NCBI GenBank assembly: GCA_019359505.1
Contig: JAHHHD010000001.1
Span: 248,001 to 312,000 of the forward strand
Direction: 5' to 3'
Origin: Drouetiella hepatica Uher 2000/2452
Lineage (GTDB): Bacteria; Cyanobacteriota; Cyanobacteriia; Elainellales; Elainellaceae
DNA: 64,000 bases
Position 1 is the first letter of the stretch, and every line of letters starts with the position of its first letter. Shown here one piece after another: positions 15,625-25,345 of this stretch. The notes beneath the pieces were generated by a model. The model was not told where the DNA came from, did no database searches, and was given only the letters and a program-made list of their open reading frames with translations. A program made the position numbers and the translations under genes.

Positions 15625-18600
15625 ATGACCCACACCTTCCTCGATCGCCTCCATAGTCCCGATCGCCCTGTGCTTGTCTTTGATGGCGCAATGGGCACCA
15701 ACCTTCAGGTACAAGACCTGACTGCCGAAGATTTTGGCGGAGCTGAATATGAAGGGTGCAATGAATACTTAGTCGTCACCAAGCCGGAAGCCGTTGAGAA
15801 AGTCCACTGCGACTTTTTGGCGGCAGGGGCAGACGTAATTGAAACGGATACCTTTGGCGCAGCGTCGATCGTCCTCGCTGAGTATGATTTGGGCGATCGC
15901 GCCTATGAGCTAAACAAGCTGGCGGCTGAGCTGGCAAAGCGCTGTACGGCAAAATTTACTACACCCGAAAAGCCGCGATTCGTAGCGGGTTCCATAGGGC
16001 CGACAACCAAGCTGCCGACCTTGGGGCATATCGACTACGACACGATGAAAGCCACTTTTGTGGAGCAGGTTTTGGGGCTGTATGACGGCGGCGTAGACCT
16101 TTTATTAGTCGAAACCTGTCAGGATGTCTTACAAATTAAGGCGGCATTAAACGCGATCGAAGAGGTGTTTACCCAACGGGGCGATCGCCTGCCCTTAATG
16201 GTTTCCGTGACGATGGAGATTCAGGGCACGATGCTGGTCGGCTCCGATGTCAGCGCCGTGCTTAGCATTTTGGAGCCTTACCCGATCGATATTCTGGGGC
16301 TAAATTGCGCCACCGGACCCGATCGCATGGCGGAGCATATTCAATATTTGTCGCAGCACTCGCCCTTCGTGGTTTCCTGCATTCCCAACGCCGGACTGCC
16401 TGAGAACGTCGGCGGTCATGCCCACTACAAGCTGACTCCAATGGAGCTACGGATGGCGCTGCTGCGCTTCGTTGAAGATTTGGGCGTGCAGGTAATTGGC
16501 GGCTGCTGCGGCACCCGACCCGATCACATTCAGCAGCTTGCCGAACTCGCGCCCACCCTTCAGCCGAAAGAGCGCCCGGTACGGATTCCTCGCTGGGAGC
16601 TAAACGGCAGTGCAGACTCCCTCGATCCGCGTCCGGCGCTGCATTACCCCCCGGCGGCTGCCTCCCTCTACTCCGCGCAGCCCTACGATCAGGACAATTC
16701 GTTCCTAATTATTGGCGAACGGCTCAACGCCAGCGGCTCGAAGAAATGCCGAGACTTGCTGAATGCCGAAGATTGGGATGGGCTGGTGGCTCTGGCGCGA
16801 TCGCAAGTTCGGGAAGGGGCGCATATTCTGGATGTCAACGTGGACTACGTAGGACGAGACGGCGTAAAGGATATGCGCGAACTCGTGTCTCGCCTCGTGA
16901 CCAACGTCACCCTGCCGCTGATGCTGGACTCAACCGAGTGGCAGAAGATGGAAGCAGGGCTGAAGGTTGCCGGGGGCAAGTGCTTACTCAACTCCACCAA
17001 CTATGAAGATGGGGATGAGCGCTTCTTCAAGATCTTAGAGATTGCCAAGCAGTACGGCGCGGGGATTGTTGTAGGGACGATCGACGAAGACGGCATGGCG
17101 CGGACTGCCGAGAAGAAATTCCAAATTGCCCAACGTGCCTATCGGGACGCGCTGGAATATGGCATTCCGGCTCACGAAATCTTCTATGACACGCTGGCGC
17201 TGCCGATCTCGACGGGTATTGAGGAAGACCGAGCCAACGGCAAAGCCACGATCGACTCGATTCGGATGATCCGTGAACATTTGCCGGGAGTACATATCGT
17301 CCTAGGGGTTTCCAATATCTCCTTCGGGCTGAGTCCGGCAACCCGCATGGCGCTGAACTCGATGTTTTTGCATGAGGCAACTCAGGCGGGCATGGATGCG
17401 GCGATCGTCAGTGCGGCAAAAATTCTGCCTTTGGCGAAGATTGACCCGAAACATCAGGAAGTCTGTCGGCAGTTGATCTACGACGAGCGCCAGTTCGACG
17501 GCGATATTTGCAGCTACGATCCGCTGATGGAGCTAACCAAGCTGTTTGAAGGCGTTTCGGCAAAAGAGGCGCGATCGAGTGGATCGATTACCGATTTGGC
17601 GATCGAGGAGCGGCTAAAGCGCCACATCATCGACGGTGAGCGGATTGGGCTAGAGGATGCCCTGAAGCTGGCGTTAGAACAGTATCCGCCGCTGACCATC
17701 ATCAACACGTTCTTGCTCGACGGCATGAAGGTGGTGGGCGAACTCTTCGGCTCCGGACAGATGCAGTTGCCCTTCGTCTTGCAGTCTGCCGAAACCATGA
17801 AATCGGCGGTCGCCTTCCTGGAGCCGTTCATGGAAAAAGAGGATTCTAACCAATCCAAGGGCGTTTTCCTGATCGCCACGGTCAAGGGCGACGTGCACGA
17901 CATCGGCAAAAACCTGGTGGATATCATCCTCACCAACAACGGTTACAAAGTGGTGAACCTGGGCATCAAGCAGCCTGTGGATAACATCATCCAAGCCTAT
18001 GAGCAGCACAAAGTGGACTGCATTGCCATGAGCGGGCTGCTGGTGAAATCAACCGCCTTCATGAAGGAAAACCTGGAGGTGTTTAACCAGCGCGGCATCA
18101 CCGTACCCGTGATTCTGGGGGGAGCGGCTCTTACGCCCAAATTTGTCTATGAGGACTGCCAGAATACTTACAAGGGTCGAGTGATTTACGGCAAAGATGC
18201 CTTCTCAGATCTGCACTTCATGGACAAGCTGATGCCCGCGAAGCAGTCAGAAAACTGGGATGACCAGAAGGGCTTCTTGGATGAACCAGAGGATGCAGCA
18301 GCGATCGCCATCGAGGAAACGGTAGAGGCTGCCCCTAAGCCGATCGCGGAGCCATTGCCGGAAGACACGCGGCGATCGGATGCAGTCAGCCTAGATATTG
18401 TTCGACCAGTGCCGCCTTTCTGGGGCACACAGGTTTTGCAGCCGCAGGACATCCCGATCGAAGAGCTGTTCTGGCATCTGGATTTGCAGGCGCTGATTGC
18501 CGGACAGTGGCAGTTCCGCAAGCCCAAGGAGCAGTCTCGTGAAGACTACGATGCTTTCCTGCAGGCAAAAGTCTATCCGGTGCTGGAAGAGTGGAAGCAG

Positions 18601-19224
18601 CGCATCATCAGCGAAAATCTGCTCCATCCCCAGGCGGTCTACGGCTATTTCCCCTGCCTCTCGGAAGGAAACTCGCTGCATATCTATGATGCGCCGACTC
18701 GCCCGCTCTCAGAACCTGTCGTCACGTTCAACTTTCCTCGGCAGCGATCGCTCCGGCGGCTCTGTATTGCCGATTTCTTCCAGCCAAAAGAGGCTTTCGA
18801 GTCGGGAGGGGCGATCGATGTCTTTCCCATGCAGGCAGTAACCATGGGCGAAGTGGCGACCCAGTTTGCCAAGACGCTGTTTGAATCCAACCAGTACACC
18901 GACTACCTCTATTTCCACGGCTTGGCGGTGCAAATGGCGGAGGCTCTGGCGGAATGGACGCACGCCCGGATTCGTCGAGAGCTAGGCTTTGGCGACCAGG
19001 AACCCAACAACATTCGGGACATGCTGGCACAGCGCTATCAAGGCTCCCGCTACAGCTTCGGCTATCCGGCTTGCCCAAATATGCTAGACCAGTACAAACA
19101 GCTCGACCTGCTCAAGGCTCAGCAGATTGGCCTGTTCATGGACGAAAGCGAGCAAATCTACCCGGAGCAGTCTACTACAGCGATCGTTGCCTATCATCCA
19201 GCCGCTAAATACTTTAGTGCCTAG
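15625..19224 (+). CDS. metH: Cobalamin-dependent methionine synthase
   Basis: A 1199-residue MetH, which moves a methyl group from 5-methyltetrahydrofolate through cobalamin to homocysteine. The homocysteine domain (about 1-330) has Zn-ligand Cys228, Cys294 and Cys295 ([19 protein letters not shown]). The folate domain (about 350-630) begins near [15 protein letters not shown]. The cobalamin domain has the cap helices and DVHDIGKN, whose His758 is the lower cobalt ligand, plus [10 protein letters not shown]. The C-terminal reactivation domain (about 920-1199) has the SAM-site motif [11 protein letters not shown]. All four modules are intact and the length is normal. A Glu/Ala-rich linker (about 885-920) separates the last two. 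No cobalamin riboswitch was recognised in the 290 bases upstream. The product feeds the methyl cycle with ahcY at 56 kb. Confidence 0.97.
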   Translation: MTHTFLDRLHSPDRPVLVFDGAMGTNLQVQDLTAEDFGGAEYEGCNEYLVVTKPEAVEKVHCDFLAAGADVIETDTFGAASIVLAEYDLGDRAYELNKLAAELAKRCTAKFTTPEKPRFVAGSIGPTTKLPTLGHIDYDTMKATFVEQVLGLYDGGVDLLLVETCQDVLQIKAALNAIEEVFTQRGDRLPLMVSVTMEIQGTMLVGSDVSAVLSILEPYPIDILGLNCATGPDRMAEHIQYLSQHSPFVVSCIPNAGLPENVGGHAHYKLTPMELRMALLRFVEDLGVQVIGGCCGTRPDHIQQLAELAPTLQPKERPVRIPRWELNGSADSLDPRPALHYPPAAASLYSAQPYDQDNSFLIIGERLNASGSKKCRDLLNAEDWDGLVALARSQVREGAHILDVNVDYVGRDGVKDMRELVSRLVTNVTLPLMLDSTEWQKMEAGLKVAGGKCLLNSTNYEDGDERFFKILEIAKQYGAGIVVGTIDEDGMARTAEKKFQIAQRAYRDALEYGIPAHEIFYDTLALPISTGIEEDRANGKATIDSIRMIREHLPGVHIVLGVSNISFGLSPATRMALNSMFLHEATQAGMDAAIVSAAKILPLAKIDPKHQEVCRQLIYDERQFDGDICSYDPLMELTKLFEGVSAKEARSSGSITDLAIEERLKRHIIDGERIGLEDALKLALEQYPPLTIINTFLLDGMKVVGELFGSGQMQLPFVLQSAETMKSAVAFLEPFMEKEDSNQSKGVFLIATVKGDVHDIGKNLVDIILTNNGYKVVNLGIKQPVDNIIQAYEQHKVDCIAMSGLLVKSTAFMKENLEVFNQRGITVPVILGGAALTPKFVYEDCQNTYKGRVIYGKDAFSDLHFMDKLMPAKQSENWDDQKGFLDEPEDAAAIAIEETVEAAPKPIAEPLPEDTRRSDAVSLDIVRPVPPFWGTQVLQPQDIPIEELFWHLDLQALIAGQWQFRKPKEQSREDYDAFLQAKVYPVLEEWKQRIISENLLHPQAVYGYFPCLSEGNSLHIYDAPTRPLSEPVVTFNFPRQRSLRRLCIADFFQPKEAFESGGAIDVFPMQAVTMGEVATQFAKTLFESNQYTDYLYFHGLAVQMAEALAEWTHARIRRELGFGDQEPNNIRDMLAQRYQGSRYSFGYPACPNMLDQYKQLDLLKAQQIGLFMDESEQIYPEQSTTAIVAYHPAAKYFSA

Positions 19225-19273
19225 AGTTTTGGCACATAGAATCTACTGAAGTCTGGCAAATCAGGAGGGACTC

Positions 19274-20068
19274 ATGGTGTCTAGCCGCAATTTAATTCAT
19301 TGGATTACGGAAGATCGGGCCAAGCCGATCGCCCAGGAAGATCCACCGCGATCGCCCAGGGAAACTTTGCCGACCATGTATGATTTGCCCAGCGAAGACC
19401 CGGAGGAACCTGGTTTGCCTGACGTTGGCGCTAGCCCGTCGAAAGACGTATTTCATGACTTTCAGCCCCAGTTGCTGAGCCGAACTCTAGCGTTGACAGG
19501 CTACAGCCGCACGGATTACTTCACGGCATCTGACCTAAATCTCTACTACGATGTCCATCATCCGCTGTGGCATAAGCGTCCAGATTGGTTCCTGGCGGTG
19601 GGGGTGCCGCGCCTGTACGATGGTCATGACCTGCGGAACAGCTATGTTCTGTGGCAGGAAGGCAAGCCGCCCTACGTCGTGGTCGAATTTTTGTCACCCG
19701 GCACAGAGGCAGAGGATTTAGGGCGTTTTTATAGCAAAGCTTCTTTAGTTCTAGATGCTCAGGCATCAGACCGCGAGGCCACTCCCTCGGCTTCTGAAGC
19801 TGCTGTGTCTGAACCTCCTTTGGGGACAGGCGAGAAGAAAGTTAGAGAAAAACCGCCCGGAAAGCTACGGGTCTATGAAGAGTATTTGCGGGTGCCTTAC
19901 TACCTGGTCTACAGCCGCTACACCCAAAAGCTACGCTGCTTCAAGCTAGATGGCGGACATTATCAGGAGCAATCTCTCAATTCAGAAAATCCGCTGATTT
20001 GGCTGACGGAGCTAGAGATTGGTCTGGGCATCTGGCAAGGCGAATTTGAGGGCGTGACGGCAGCATAG
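19274..20068 (+). CDS. Uma2-like endonuclease, cut short by an amber codon
   Basis: This frame starts at ATG 19274 behind AGGAGGGA, 49 bases after metH. It encodes 264 residues of an Uma2/DUF820-like protein with an unusually long Pro/Asp-rich N-terminus. Core motifs are the Asp in HKRPDWFLAVG, the Glu in VVVEFLSPGTEAED, and YEEYLRVPYYLVYSR in place of the usual Y-x2-x-V-x-EYW-type segment. A polar insert (about 158-196) splits the core. The TAG at 20066 is followed in the same frame by 78 more codons of a typical Uma2 C-terminal coiled coil, so the gene looks recently interrupted. The catalytic part is complete, so a shorter active protein is possible. Confidence 0.75.
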   Translation: MVSSRNLIHWITEDRAKPIAQEDPPRSPRETLPTMYDLPSEDPEEPGLPDVGASPSKDVFHDFQPQLLSRTLALTGYSRTDYFTASDLNLYYDVHHPLWHKRPDWFLAVGVPRLYDGHDLRNSYVLWQEGKPPYVVVEFLSPGTEAEDLGRFYSKASLVLDAQASDREATPSASEAAVSEPPLGTGEKKVREKPPGKLRVYEEYLRVPYYLVYSRYTQKLRCFKLDGGHYQEQSLNSENPLIWLTELEIGLGIWQGEFEGVTAA

Positions 20069-20305
20069 CTGCGCTGGTGCGATCGCGCGGGCAACTGGTT
20101 CTTCACCGATACAGAACAGGCTCAGCAGGCAGCAGAACAGGCTCAGCAAGCAGCAGAACAGGCTCAGCAAGTAACAGAACAGGCTCAGACCCAACTGTTA
20201 CAGGCGGCTCAAAACCTTCTGGAATCAGGAATGGCGAGGGAGCAAGTGATCAAAATGCTGGGTTTATCGGCAGAGCAAGCGCGATCGCTGCTGCCGTCAG
20301 TCTAG
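20069..20305 (+). pseudogene. Severed C-terminal coiled coil of the Uma2 gene
   Basis: It is in frame with the gene before it. It begins LRWCDRAGNWFFT, a usual bridge of Uma2 proteins, then repeats the heptad-like unit AEQAQQA four times, and ends MLGLSAEQARSLLPSV before TAG 20303-20305. It has no start codon or ribosome site of its own, so it is read only by stop-codon readthrough, if at all. Confidence 0.75.
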
Positions 20306-20306
20306 T

Positions 20307-20385
20307 AGATCTCCTGCAAATTAGAATTTTTAGATTGGGTGTGGTGCGGGCTATGCCCGCACCACACCCAACTTGCAGGAGGTCT
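20307..20385. terminator. Nested hairpin between convergent genes
   Basis: Inner arms 20335-20351 and 20355-20371 (TTGGGTGTGGTGCGGGC and its complement, loop TAT) are perfect. Outer arms AGATCTCCTGCAA (20307-20319) and TTGCAGGAGGTCT (20373-20385) pair with one mismatch. It probably ends both the Uma2 transcript and the epimerase transcript, whose last codons it overlaps. Confidence 0.6.
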
Positions 20386-21373
20386 AGCTTTTTGAGGGGT
20401 AATAGTCTCGATACCAGCGCACAAAGCGATCGATTCCTTCCTCGATCGTCGTACTGGGCTTGAACCCTACGTCTCGCATCAGATCATCTACATCTGCATA
20501 GGTTGTTGGCACATCTCCCGGCTGCATGGGTAGAAAGTTCTTTTGGGCTTCTTTGCCGAGCGCCTGTTCCACCACTTCAATAAATCGCTTTAGCGTCACG
20601 GGTTGGTTGTTGCCGATGTTGTAGAGTTTGTAGGGAGCCTGAGTCAGGGCATCTTCTCCGGCAACAGGAATCCTATGCATCACGCGCACTACGCCTTCAA
20701 TCACATCGTCAATGTAGGTAAAATCGCGCTGCATATCGCCATAGTTATAAACATCGATCGCCTGACCTGACTCGATCGCCTTGACAAACTTGAAATAAGC
20801 CATGTCAGGTCTACCCCACTCGCCGTACACCGTGAAGAAGCGTAGTCCGGTCGTAGGCAACTGAAACAAATGGCTATAAGTATGCGCCATCAGCTCGTTG
20901 GCTTTTTTGGTGGCGGCATAGAGCGAGATCGGGTGGTCAACATTGTCGCTGGTGGAAAAAGGCGTTTTGGGGTTGACTCCATAGACCGAGCTAGAGGAGG
21001 CGAACACCAGATGCTTGACGGCGCTGTGGCGGCAGCCCTCCAGCAGATTGACAAATCCTGTGACGTTGCTGTCTGCATAGGCCAGCGGATTTTCTAGCGA
21101 GTAGCGTACGCCTGCTTGAGCCGCCAAATTCACCACGCAGTCAAACTGCTGGGTTTCAAAGAGTGTCGTCATGGCTTGGCGATCGCTCAGATCCAAATAC
21201 TCGAAGGTGAAACCAGTGTGCGGAGTCAATTGTGCCAGCCGAGCTTTCTTGAGATTGACATCGTAATATTCGTTGAGATTATCGATGCCATACACCTGGA
21301 ATCCTTCTTTCAAAAGGCGCTGCGCCAGATGATAGCCAATGAATCCTGCAACTCCAGTCACCAATACATGCAT
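20384..21373 (-). CDS. NAD-dependent epimerase, UDP-glucuronate 4-epimerase type
   Basis: A 329-residue extended short-chain dehydrogenase from the ATG at 21373 (an upstream TTG would add two residues). It has the NAD loop VTGVAGFIGYHLAQ, NLAAQAGVRYSLENP, the catalytic SSSSVYG and YAATKKANE (Tyr and Lys), and the RFFTVYGEWGRPDMA segment typical of UDP-glucuronate 4-epimerases, which supply UDP-galacturonate for exopolysaccharide. The family length is about 330-340. It is isolated from the other polysaccharide genes of the window. UDP-glucose 4-epimerase activity cannot be fully excluded. Confidence 0.88.
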   Translation of the reverse strand: MHVLVTGVAGFIGYHLAQRLLKEGFQVYGIDNLNEYYDVNLKKARLAQLTPHTGFTFEYLDLSDRQAMTTLFETQQFDCVVNLAAQAGVRYSLENPLAYADSNVTGFVNLLEGCRHSAVKHLVFASSSSVYGVNPKTPFSTSDNVDHPISLYAATKKANELMAHTYSHLFQLPTTGLRFFTVYGEWGRPDMAYFKFVKAIESGQAIDVYNYGDMQRDFTYIDDVIEGVVRVMHRIPVAGEDALTQAPYKLYNIGNNQPVTLKRFIEVVEQALGKEAQKNFLPMQPGDVPTTYADVDDLMRDVGFKPSTTIEEGIDRFVRWYRDYYPSKS

Positions 21374-21514
21374 AATCAATGCTCTCTATCGAGTTAATGC
21401 TCTCTACGGCGTTTAGGCGATCGCCTTGGACTAGATAGTTTAGCTGAATCCGCAGCCTAAAGAGATCTAAAATACAGAGTTCCCAAGATGACGCCAAATC
21501 ATCAGCGTGAAACA

Positions 21515-21557
21515 GAGTGCGAAAAAAGCCCGCCGCAGACGGGCTTTTTTCGCACTC
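21515..21557. terminator. Strong hairpin between divergent genes
   Basis: GAGTGCGAAAAAAGCCCG pairs perfectly with 21540-21557 across a seven-base loop, giving A-run and T-run flanks of an intrinsic terminator. It lies 142 bases before the epimerase start and 110 bases before the hydrolase start, where no gene ends. A short untranslated RNA could end here. Confidence 0.6.
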
Positions 21558-21666
21558 CCCGATGTGAAATCTACAAATGAGAACGGTTGTCCTGTAGCGT
21601 AGCAACTTGCATTTTTGGGATAAGGCTTGACAATTAAAGATATAGGCTGATTCTTAGGTCACAGAT

Positions 21667-22455
21667 ATGGTGCATTCTCAATCGGATCGCCCTTCAGAAT
21701 TGACGGCAGAGCTGGCATCAGCATCGATCGCTGAATTAGTAGCTGAAATAGAGGCTAAGACCCCAACCGAGACAGGTCAAACGATCGAACAGATCGAGAA
21801 AGCGCTGAAAGATATCTACTTTGTCAGCGGCTTGGGCGCAGATGAACGAGTCTTCTATCTGCTGAAATTGGAAGGTTACCAGCCAATTCATATTCGCTGG
21901 CTCAAACCCGAACCCGATGAATCGATCGCTGACTATGCCAAACGCCTCACTGCTCAAATTAAGTCCGATCGCCCAATTATTATTGGACTGTCGTTTGGTG
22001 GCATCATTTCGATTGAGATTGCCAAGCACATTGAAGTTGAGAAAGTAATACTCATCTCCAGCGCCAAAACCGATGCAGAAATTCCGCTTTACTTTAAACT
22101 GTTTCGCTGGCTGCCCATTCATCGCGTGTTTCCCTTCAAGACTTTGCTGTGGACAACCTACAGACTTGCTTACTGGATCTTCAGCCTGGAAACGCCAGAT
22201 GAATGTCAGCTCTTAAGGGCAATTCTGGTCGATACTGACGCGGATTTCCTCAAATGGGCGCTCCACAAAGTCGTGACCTGGAAAAATCAGACCGTTCCTG
22301 ACTGTCTGCACCATCTACATGGAACGAGCGATCGCATTTTTCCCATTCACTTTGTGACACCCCATGCAAAAGTTGAGCAAGGGGGACATTTTATGGTGAT
22401 CAATCGCGCGACTCAAATATCGAGCCTCTTGGAAGGGATTTTGAAAGTTATCTAG
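21667..22455 (+). CDS. Alpha/beta hydrolase
   Basis: A 262-residue protein. After a polar N-terminal extension of about 48 residues (Glu/Thr/Ala-rich) comes an alpha/beta-hydrolase core: IYFVSGLGADERVFYLL (oxyanion region), the nucleophile elbow GLSFGG with Ser, the acid in GTSDRIFP, and the catalytic His in EQGGHFMVINR. The substrate cannot be told; thioesterase or lipase-like action is possible. It is transcribed alone, ahead of the PTS genes by 280 bases. Confidence 0.75.
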   Translation: MVHSQSDRPSELTAELASASIAELVAEIEAKTPTETGQTIEQIEKALKDIYFVSGLGADERVFYLLKLEGYQPIHIRWLKPEPDESIADYAKRLTAQIKSDRPIIIGLSFGGIISIEIAKHIEVEKVILISSAKTDAEIPLYFKLFRWLPIHRVFPFKTLLWTTYRLAYWIFSLETPDECQLLRAILVDTDADFLKWALHKVVTWKNQTVPDCLHHLHGTSDRIFPIHFVTPHAKVEQGGHFMVINRATQISSLLEGILKVI

Positions 22456-22658
22456 AAGACAATAAGGAACATTAAGAACATCTAAGTAGTGTTAAGAGAA
22501 TATACGTCTGAGGGGATAGATTTTCGCCATTATTGTGACCTTGTTTGACAATCCTACGGAAAATATAAAAATGAAGTCGTGTTTTTGGTACATTGATTAA
22601 TCTCAACACTCAGAATCTATAGCTCAGCGGTTTTCTGTCATGAAATCAATAGAAAGCT

Positions 22659-22672
22659 TGACAATACTGTCA
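22659..22672. promoter_or_regulatory. TGACA-ATAC-TGTCA inverted repeat upstream of the PTS genes
   Basis: The palindrome includes a TTGACA hexamer (22658-22663) about 75 bases before the start codon. The 280-base leader also has a second TTGACA-like site near 22547 followed by TATAAA. A sugar-responsive regulator could act here, but none is encoded nearby. Confidence 0.3.
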
Positions 22673-22735
22673 GTAGAGCTTCTCCAGTAACCTCAGCACG
22701 GTATTAAAACAGGATTTGATCAACAGGAGATAACA

Positions 22736-25300
22736 ATGTCATATACTGCAACACCTACTTCCGCAGCAATGGCGAAGACGGGTGCAGATGTTCAATTGAT
22801 TGCGCCCTTATCGGGTCGTTTGGTGAAAATCGAAAATGTGCCCGATCCGGTCTTTGCAGAAAAGATGGTGGGCGATGGCATATCGATCGATCCCATCAGC
22901 CAAACGTTAGTTGCGCCCTGCGACGGGGAGATCATTCAACTTCATCCCTCCCACCACGCGGTCACGATCAAATCCCCTGAAGGGATAGAAGTGCTGATGC
23001 ACATTGGGTTGGATACGGTAACGCTCCGAGGCGAAGGATTTGTGCCTCACGTAAAAGTGGGCGATCGCGTCCGGTCAGGCGATGCGCTTATTGACTTTAA
23101 TGCCGACTATGTAGCAACTCACGCCCGGAGCTTGCTCACACAAATTGTGATCACCAATGGCGAAAAAATAGCTCAGTTTTTGCCCCAGTCGGGAGACGTG
23201 ATTGCCGGACAAGATTTGTCTTTGACGCTGGTGCTGGCAGGAAATACGCAGGCGACGACCGCTCAGAGTGGCAAGCTTGTGACTTCTGAAGCGATCGCCA
23301 TTTCCAACCCCACAGGACTACATGCCCGACCTGCTGCGGTTTTGGTGAATTTAGCCAAAAAATATAAGTCCGAGATTCGCCTCAACTCTGGCGATAAATC
23401 GGTCAACGCCCGCAGCGTCGTGGCGATTATGGGTCTGGAAGTCGGCAATGGCGATCGCGTTCACCTTACCGCCAAAGGGGAAGATGCCGAAGCCGCGATC
23501 GCCGAGCTGAGTCAGGCTTTACAGTCGGGTCTGGGAGAAGAAGGTTTGAAGCCAATCGCGGCTTCGGCAAGTGGGGCAATGCTGGATGCCGCACCCCGGA
23601 TGCGATCGGATAATCCTAATCTAATTTTGGGCGTCTCGGCTTCTCCGGGTGTAGCGGTCGGCAATATTTTCCGGATTACCCACGAAGAAATCGCGGTTGC
23701 CGAAACGGCGCAAAGCCCTAACGAAGAGCGCCGCAAGCTAGAAAAAGCGGTAACTCAGGCAAAGCTAGAAGTTGAGGCATTACGCTCTAAGGTTCACGGT
23801 CAGGCAGATGCGGGCAAAGCCGCCATTTTTGCCGCCCATCAGGAGCTACTTGAAGACCCTGAGCTGGTTGATGGTGCCACTAGCGCGATCGATCAAGGCA
23901 AAAGTGCCGCCTTTGCCTGGAAGCAATCCTACACATCTCAGGCAACGACCCTCTCTCAGCTTAAAAATCAGCTTCTCGCCGCACGGGCTAATGACCTGCG
24001 GGATGTAGGCGATCGCGTTTTACGGATACTGACAGGCGCGGCTATTGCCTCAACTGACTATCCAGCCAACTCAATTCTGGTGGCAGAAGACCTCACCCCC
24101 TCCGATACTGCCACAATGGATCGCGGCAAGGTCTTGGGTTTCTGCACCGTCGGCGGTGGAGCCACCTCCCATGTGTCAATCTTGGCGCGGGCAATGGATA
24201 TCCCGGCGATCGCGGGTGCCGAACAGCGCATTCTTGATCTGGCAAACGGTACTCCCGTGATTCTTGACGGCGGCAAGGGCACCCTGCGGCTCAATCCTGA
24301 CCCTGCCGAAATGGAGCAGGTACGGCAACGACAAGTCCGACTAAAGGCAAGACGGCAGACTGAGCTAGCGGCAGCCGAGCAACCCGCCATCACTACAGAC
24401 GGGCACCGGATGGAAATTGTTGCCAACATTGGAAACAAAGCCGATGCCGAAAAAGCCATGACCCTCGGCACTGAGGGCGTAGGGCTACTGCGATCGGAAT
24501 TCATCTTCCTCGATCGGGCAACTGCCCCGACTGAGGACGAGCAAACCGAGATTTACTCTGGCGTGGCGAAAGTGTTAGGCGATCGTCCGTTGATCATCCG
24601 CACCCTCGACATTGGCGGCGACAAACCCCTCGCGTACCTGCCTATGCCCCACGAAGAAAATCCTTTCTTGGGCGAACGGGGAATTCGCATTGGTCTCGAT
24701 CGTCCCGAAATTTTCCGGACTCAGATTCGTGCCATCCTGAAAGCTTCTCAGTTCGGCAACGTCAAAGTCATGTTCCCCATGATTGCCACGCTAGATGAAA
24801 TCCGGCTGGCAAAATCCATGATGGAGGAAGAACGCCAGAAGCTAGGTGTTTCCCCCATCTCAGTCGGCATCATGGTAGAAATTCCAGCCACAGCTGTCAT
24901 TGCTGACCAGTTTGCTAAAGAAGTAGATTTCTTCTCAGTCGGCACCAATGATCTGACCCAATACACCCTAGCCATGGATCGCGGACATCCTAAGCTCGCT
25001 CCCTTCTGCGATGGCTTAAATCCGGCAGTCTTGAAGCTGATCGGCATGGCGGCAGCGGCATCCAACCAGCAGGGCAAATGGACAGGCGTTTGCGGCGGCA
25101 TTGCCAGCGATCCACAGGCTATCCCAATTCTGATTGGTTTAGGCGTAAAGGAACTCAGCGTCAGCGTTCCTACAATTCCTAGCGTCAAAGCCCAAGTGCG
25201 CCAGCTGAACTTGCAGCAGTGCCAGGAGCTTGCTCAGAAGGCGATCGCCTGTGACACGGCAGCAGAAGTCAGAGCGCTGTATTCGCCTCAAGAAGACTAA
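22736..25300 (+). CDS. PTS fusion protein IIA(Glc)-HPr-Enzyme I
   Basis: An 854-residue fusion of three soluble phosphotransferase proteins. Residues 20-160 are IIA of the glucose type, with the phosphorylated His89 in VLMHIGLDTV. Residues 187-270 are HPr, with His196 in GLHARPAA and NARSVVAIMGLEV. Residues 295-854 are Enzyme I: His479 in GGGATSHVSILARAMDI, the PEP-binding GTEGVGLLRSEFIFLDR, LIIRTLDIGGDK and SVGTNDLTQYTLAMDR. Together they carry phosphate from PEP to IIA. CAGGAG precedes the ATG. The 45-base gap to ptsG shows one operon. Such fusions are known in proteobacteria (as with nag and fru systems). PTS transport is rare in cyanobacteria. HIP1 sites within the gene suggest long residence. 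Confidence 0.93.
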   Translation: MSYTATPTSAAMAKTGADVQLIAPLSGRLVKIENVPDPVFAEKMVGDGISIDPISQTLVAPCDGEIIQLHPSHHAVTIKSPEGIEVLMHIGLDTVTLRGEGFVPHVKVGDRVRSGDALIDFNADYVATHARSLLTQIVITNGEKIAQFLPQSGDVIAGQDLSLTLVLAGNTQATTAQSGKLVTSEAIAISNPTGLHARPAAVLVNLAKKYKSEIRLNSGDKSVNARSVVAIMGLEVGNGDRVHLTAKGEDAEAAIAELSQALQSGLGEEGLKPIAASASGAMLDAAPRMRSDNPNLILGVSASPGVAVGNIFRITHEEIAVAETAQSPNEERRKLEKAVTQAKLEVEALRSKVHGQADAGKAAIFAAHQELLEDPELVDGATSAIDQGKSAAFAWKQSYTSQATTLSQLKNQLLAARANDLRDVGDRVLRILTGAAIASTDYPANSILVAEDLTPSDTATMDRGKVLGFCTVGGGATSHVSILARAMDIPAIAGAEQRILDLANGTPVILDGGKGTLRLNPDPAEMEQVRQRQVRLKARRQTELAAAEQPAITTDGHRMEIVANIGNKADAEKAMTLGTEGVGLLRSEFIFLDRATAPTEDEQTEIYSGVAKVLGDRPLIIRTLDIGGDKPLAYLPMPHEENPFLGERGIRIGLDRPEIFRTQIRAILKASQFGNVKVMFPMIATLDEIRLAKSMMEEERQKLGVSPISVGIMVEIPATAVIADQFAKEVDFFSVGTNDLTQYTLAMDRGHPKLAPFCDGLNPAVLKLIGMAAAASNQQGKWTGVCGGIASDPQAIPILIGLGVKELSVSVPTIPSVKAQVRQLNLQQCQELAQKAIACDTAAEVRALYSPQED

Positions 25301-25345
25301 TTTTAATCCTCCGTCTATTGGCTATTCGTACATTAGGTAAAAGCG

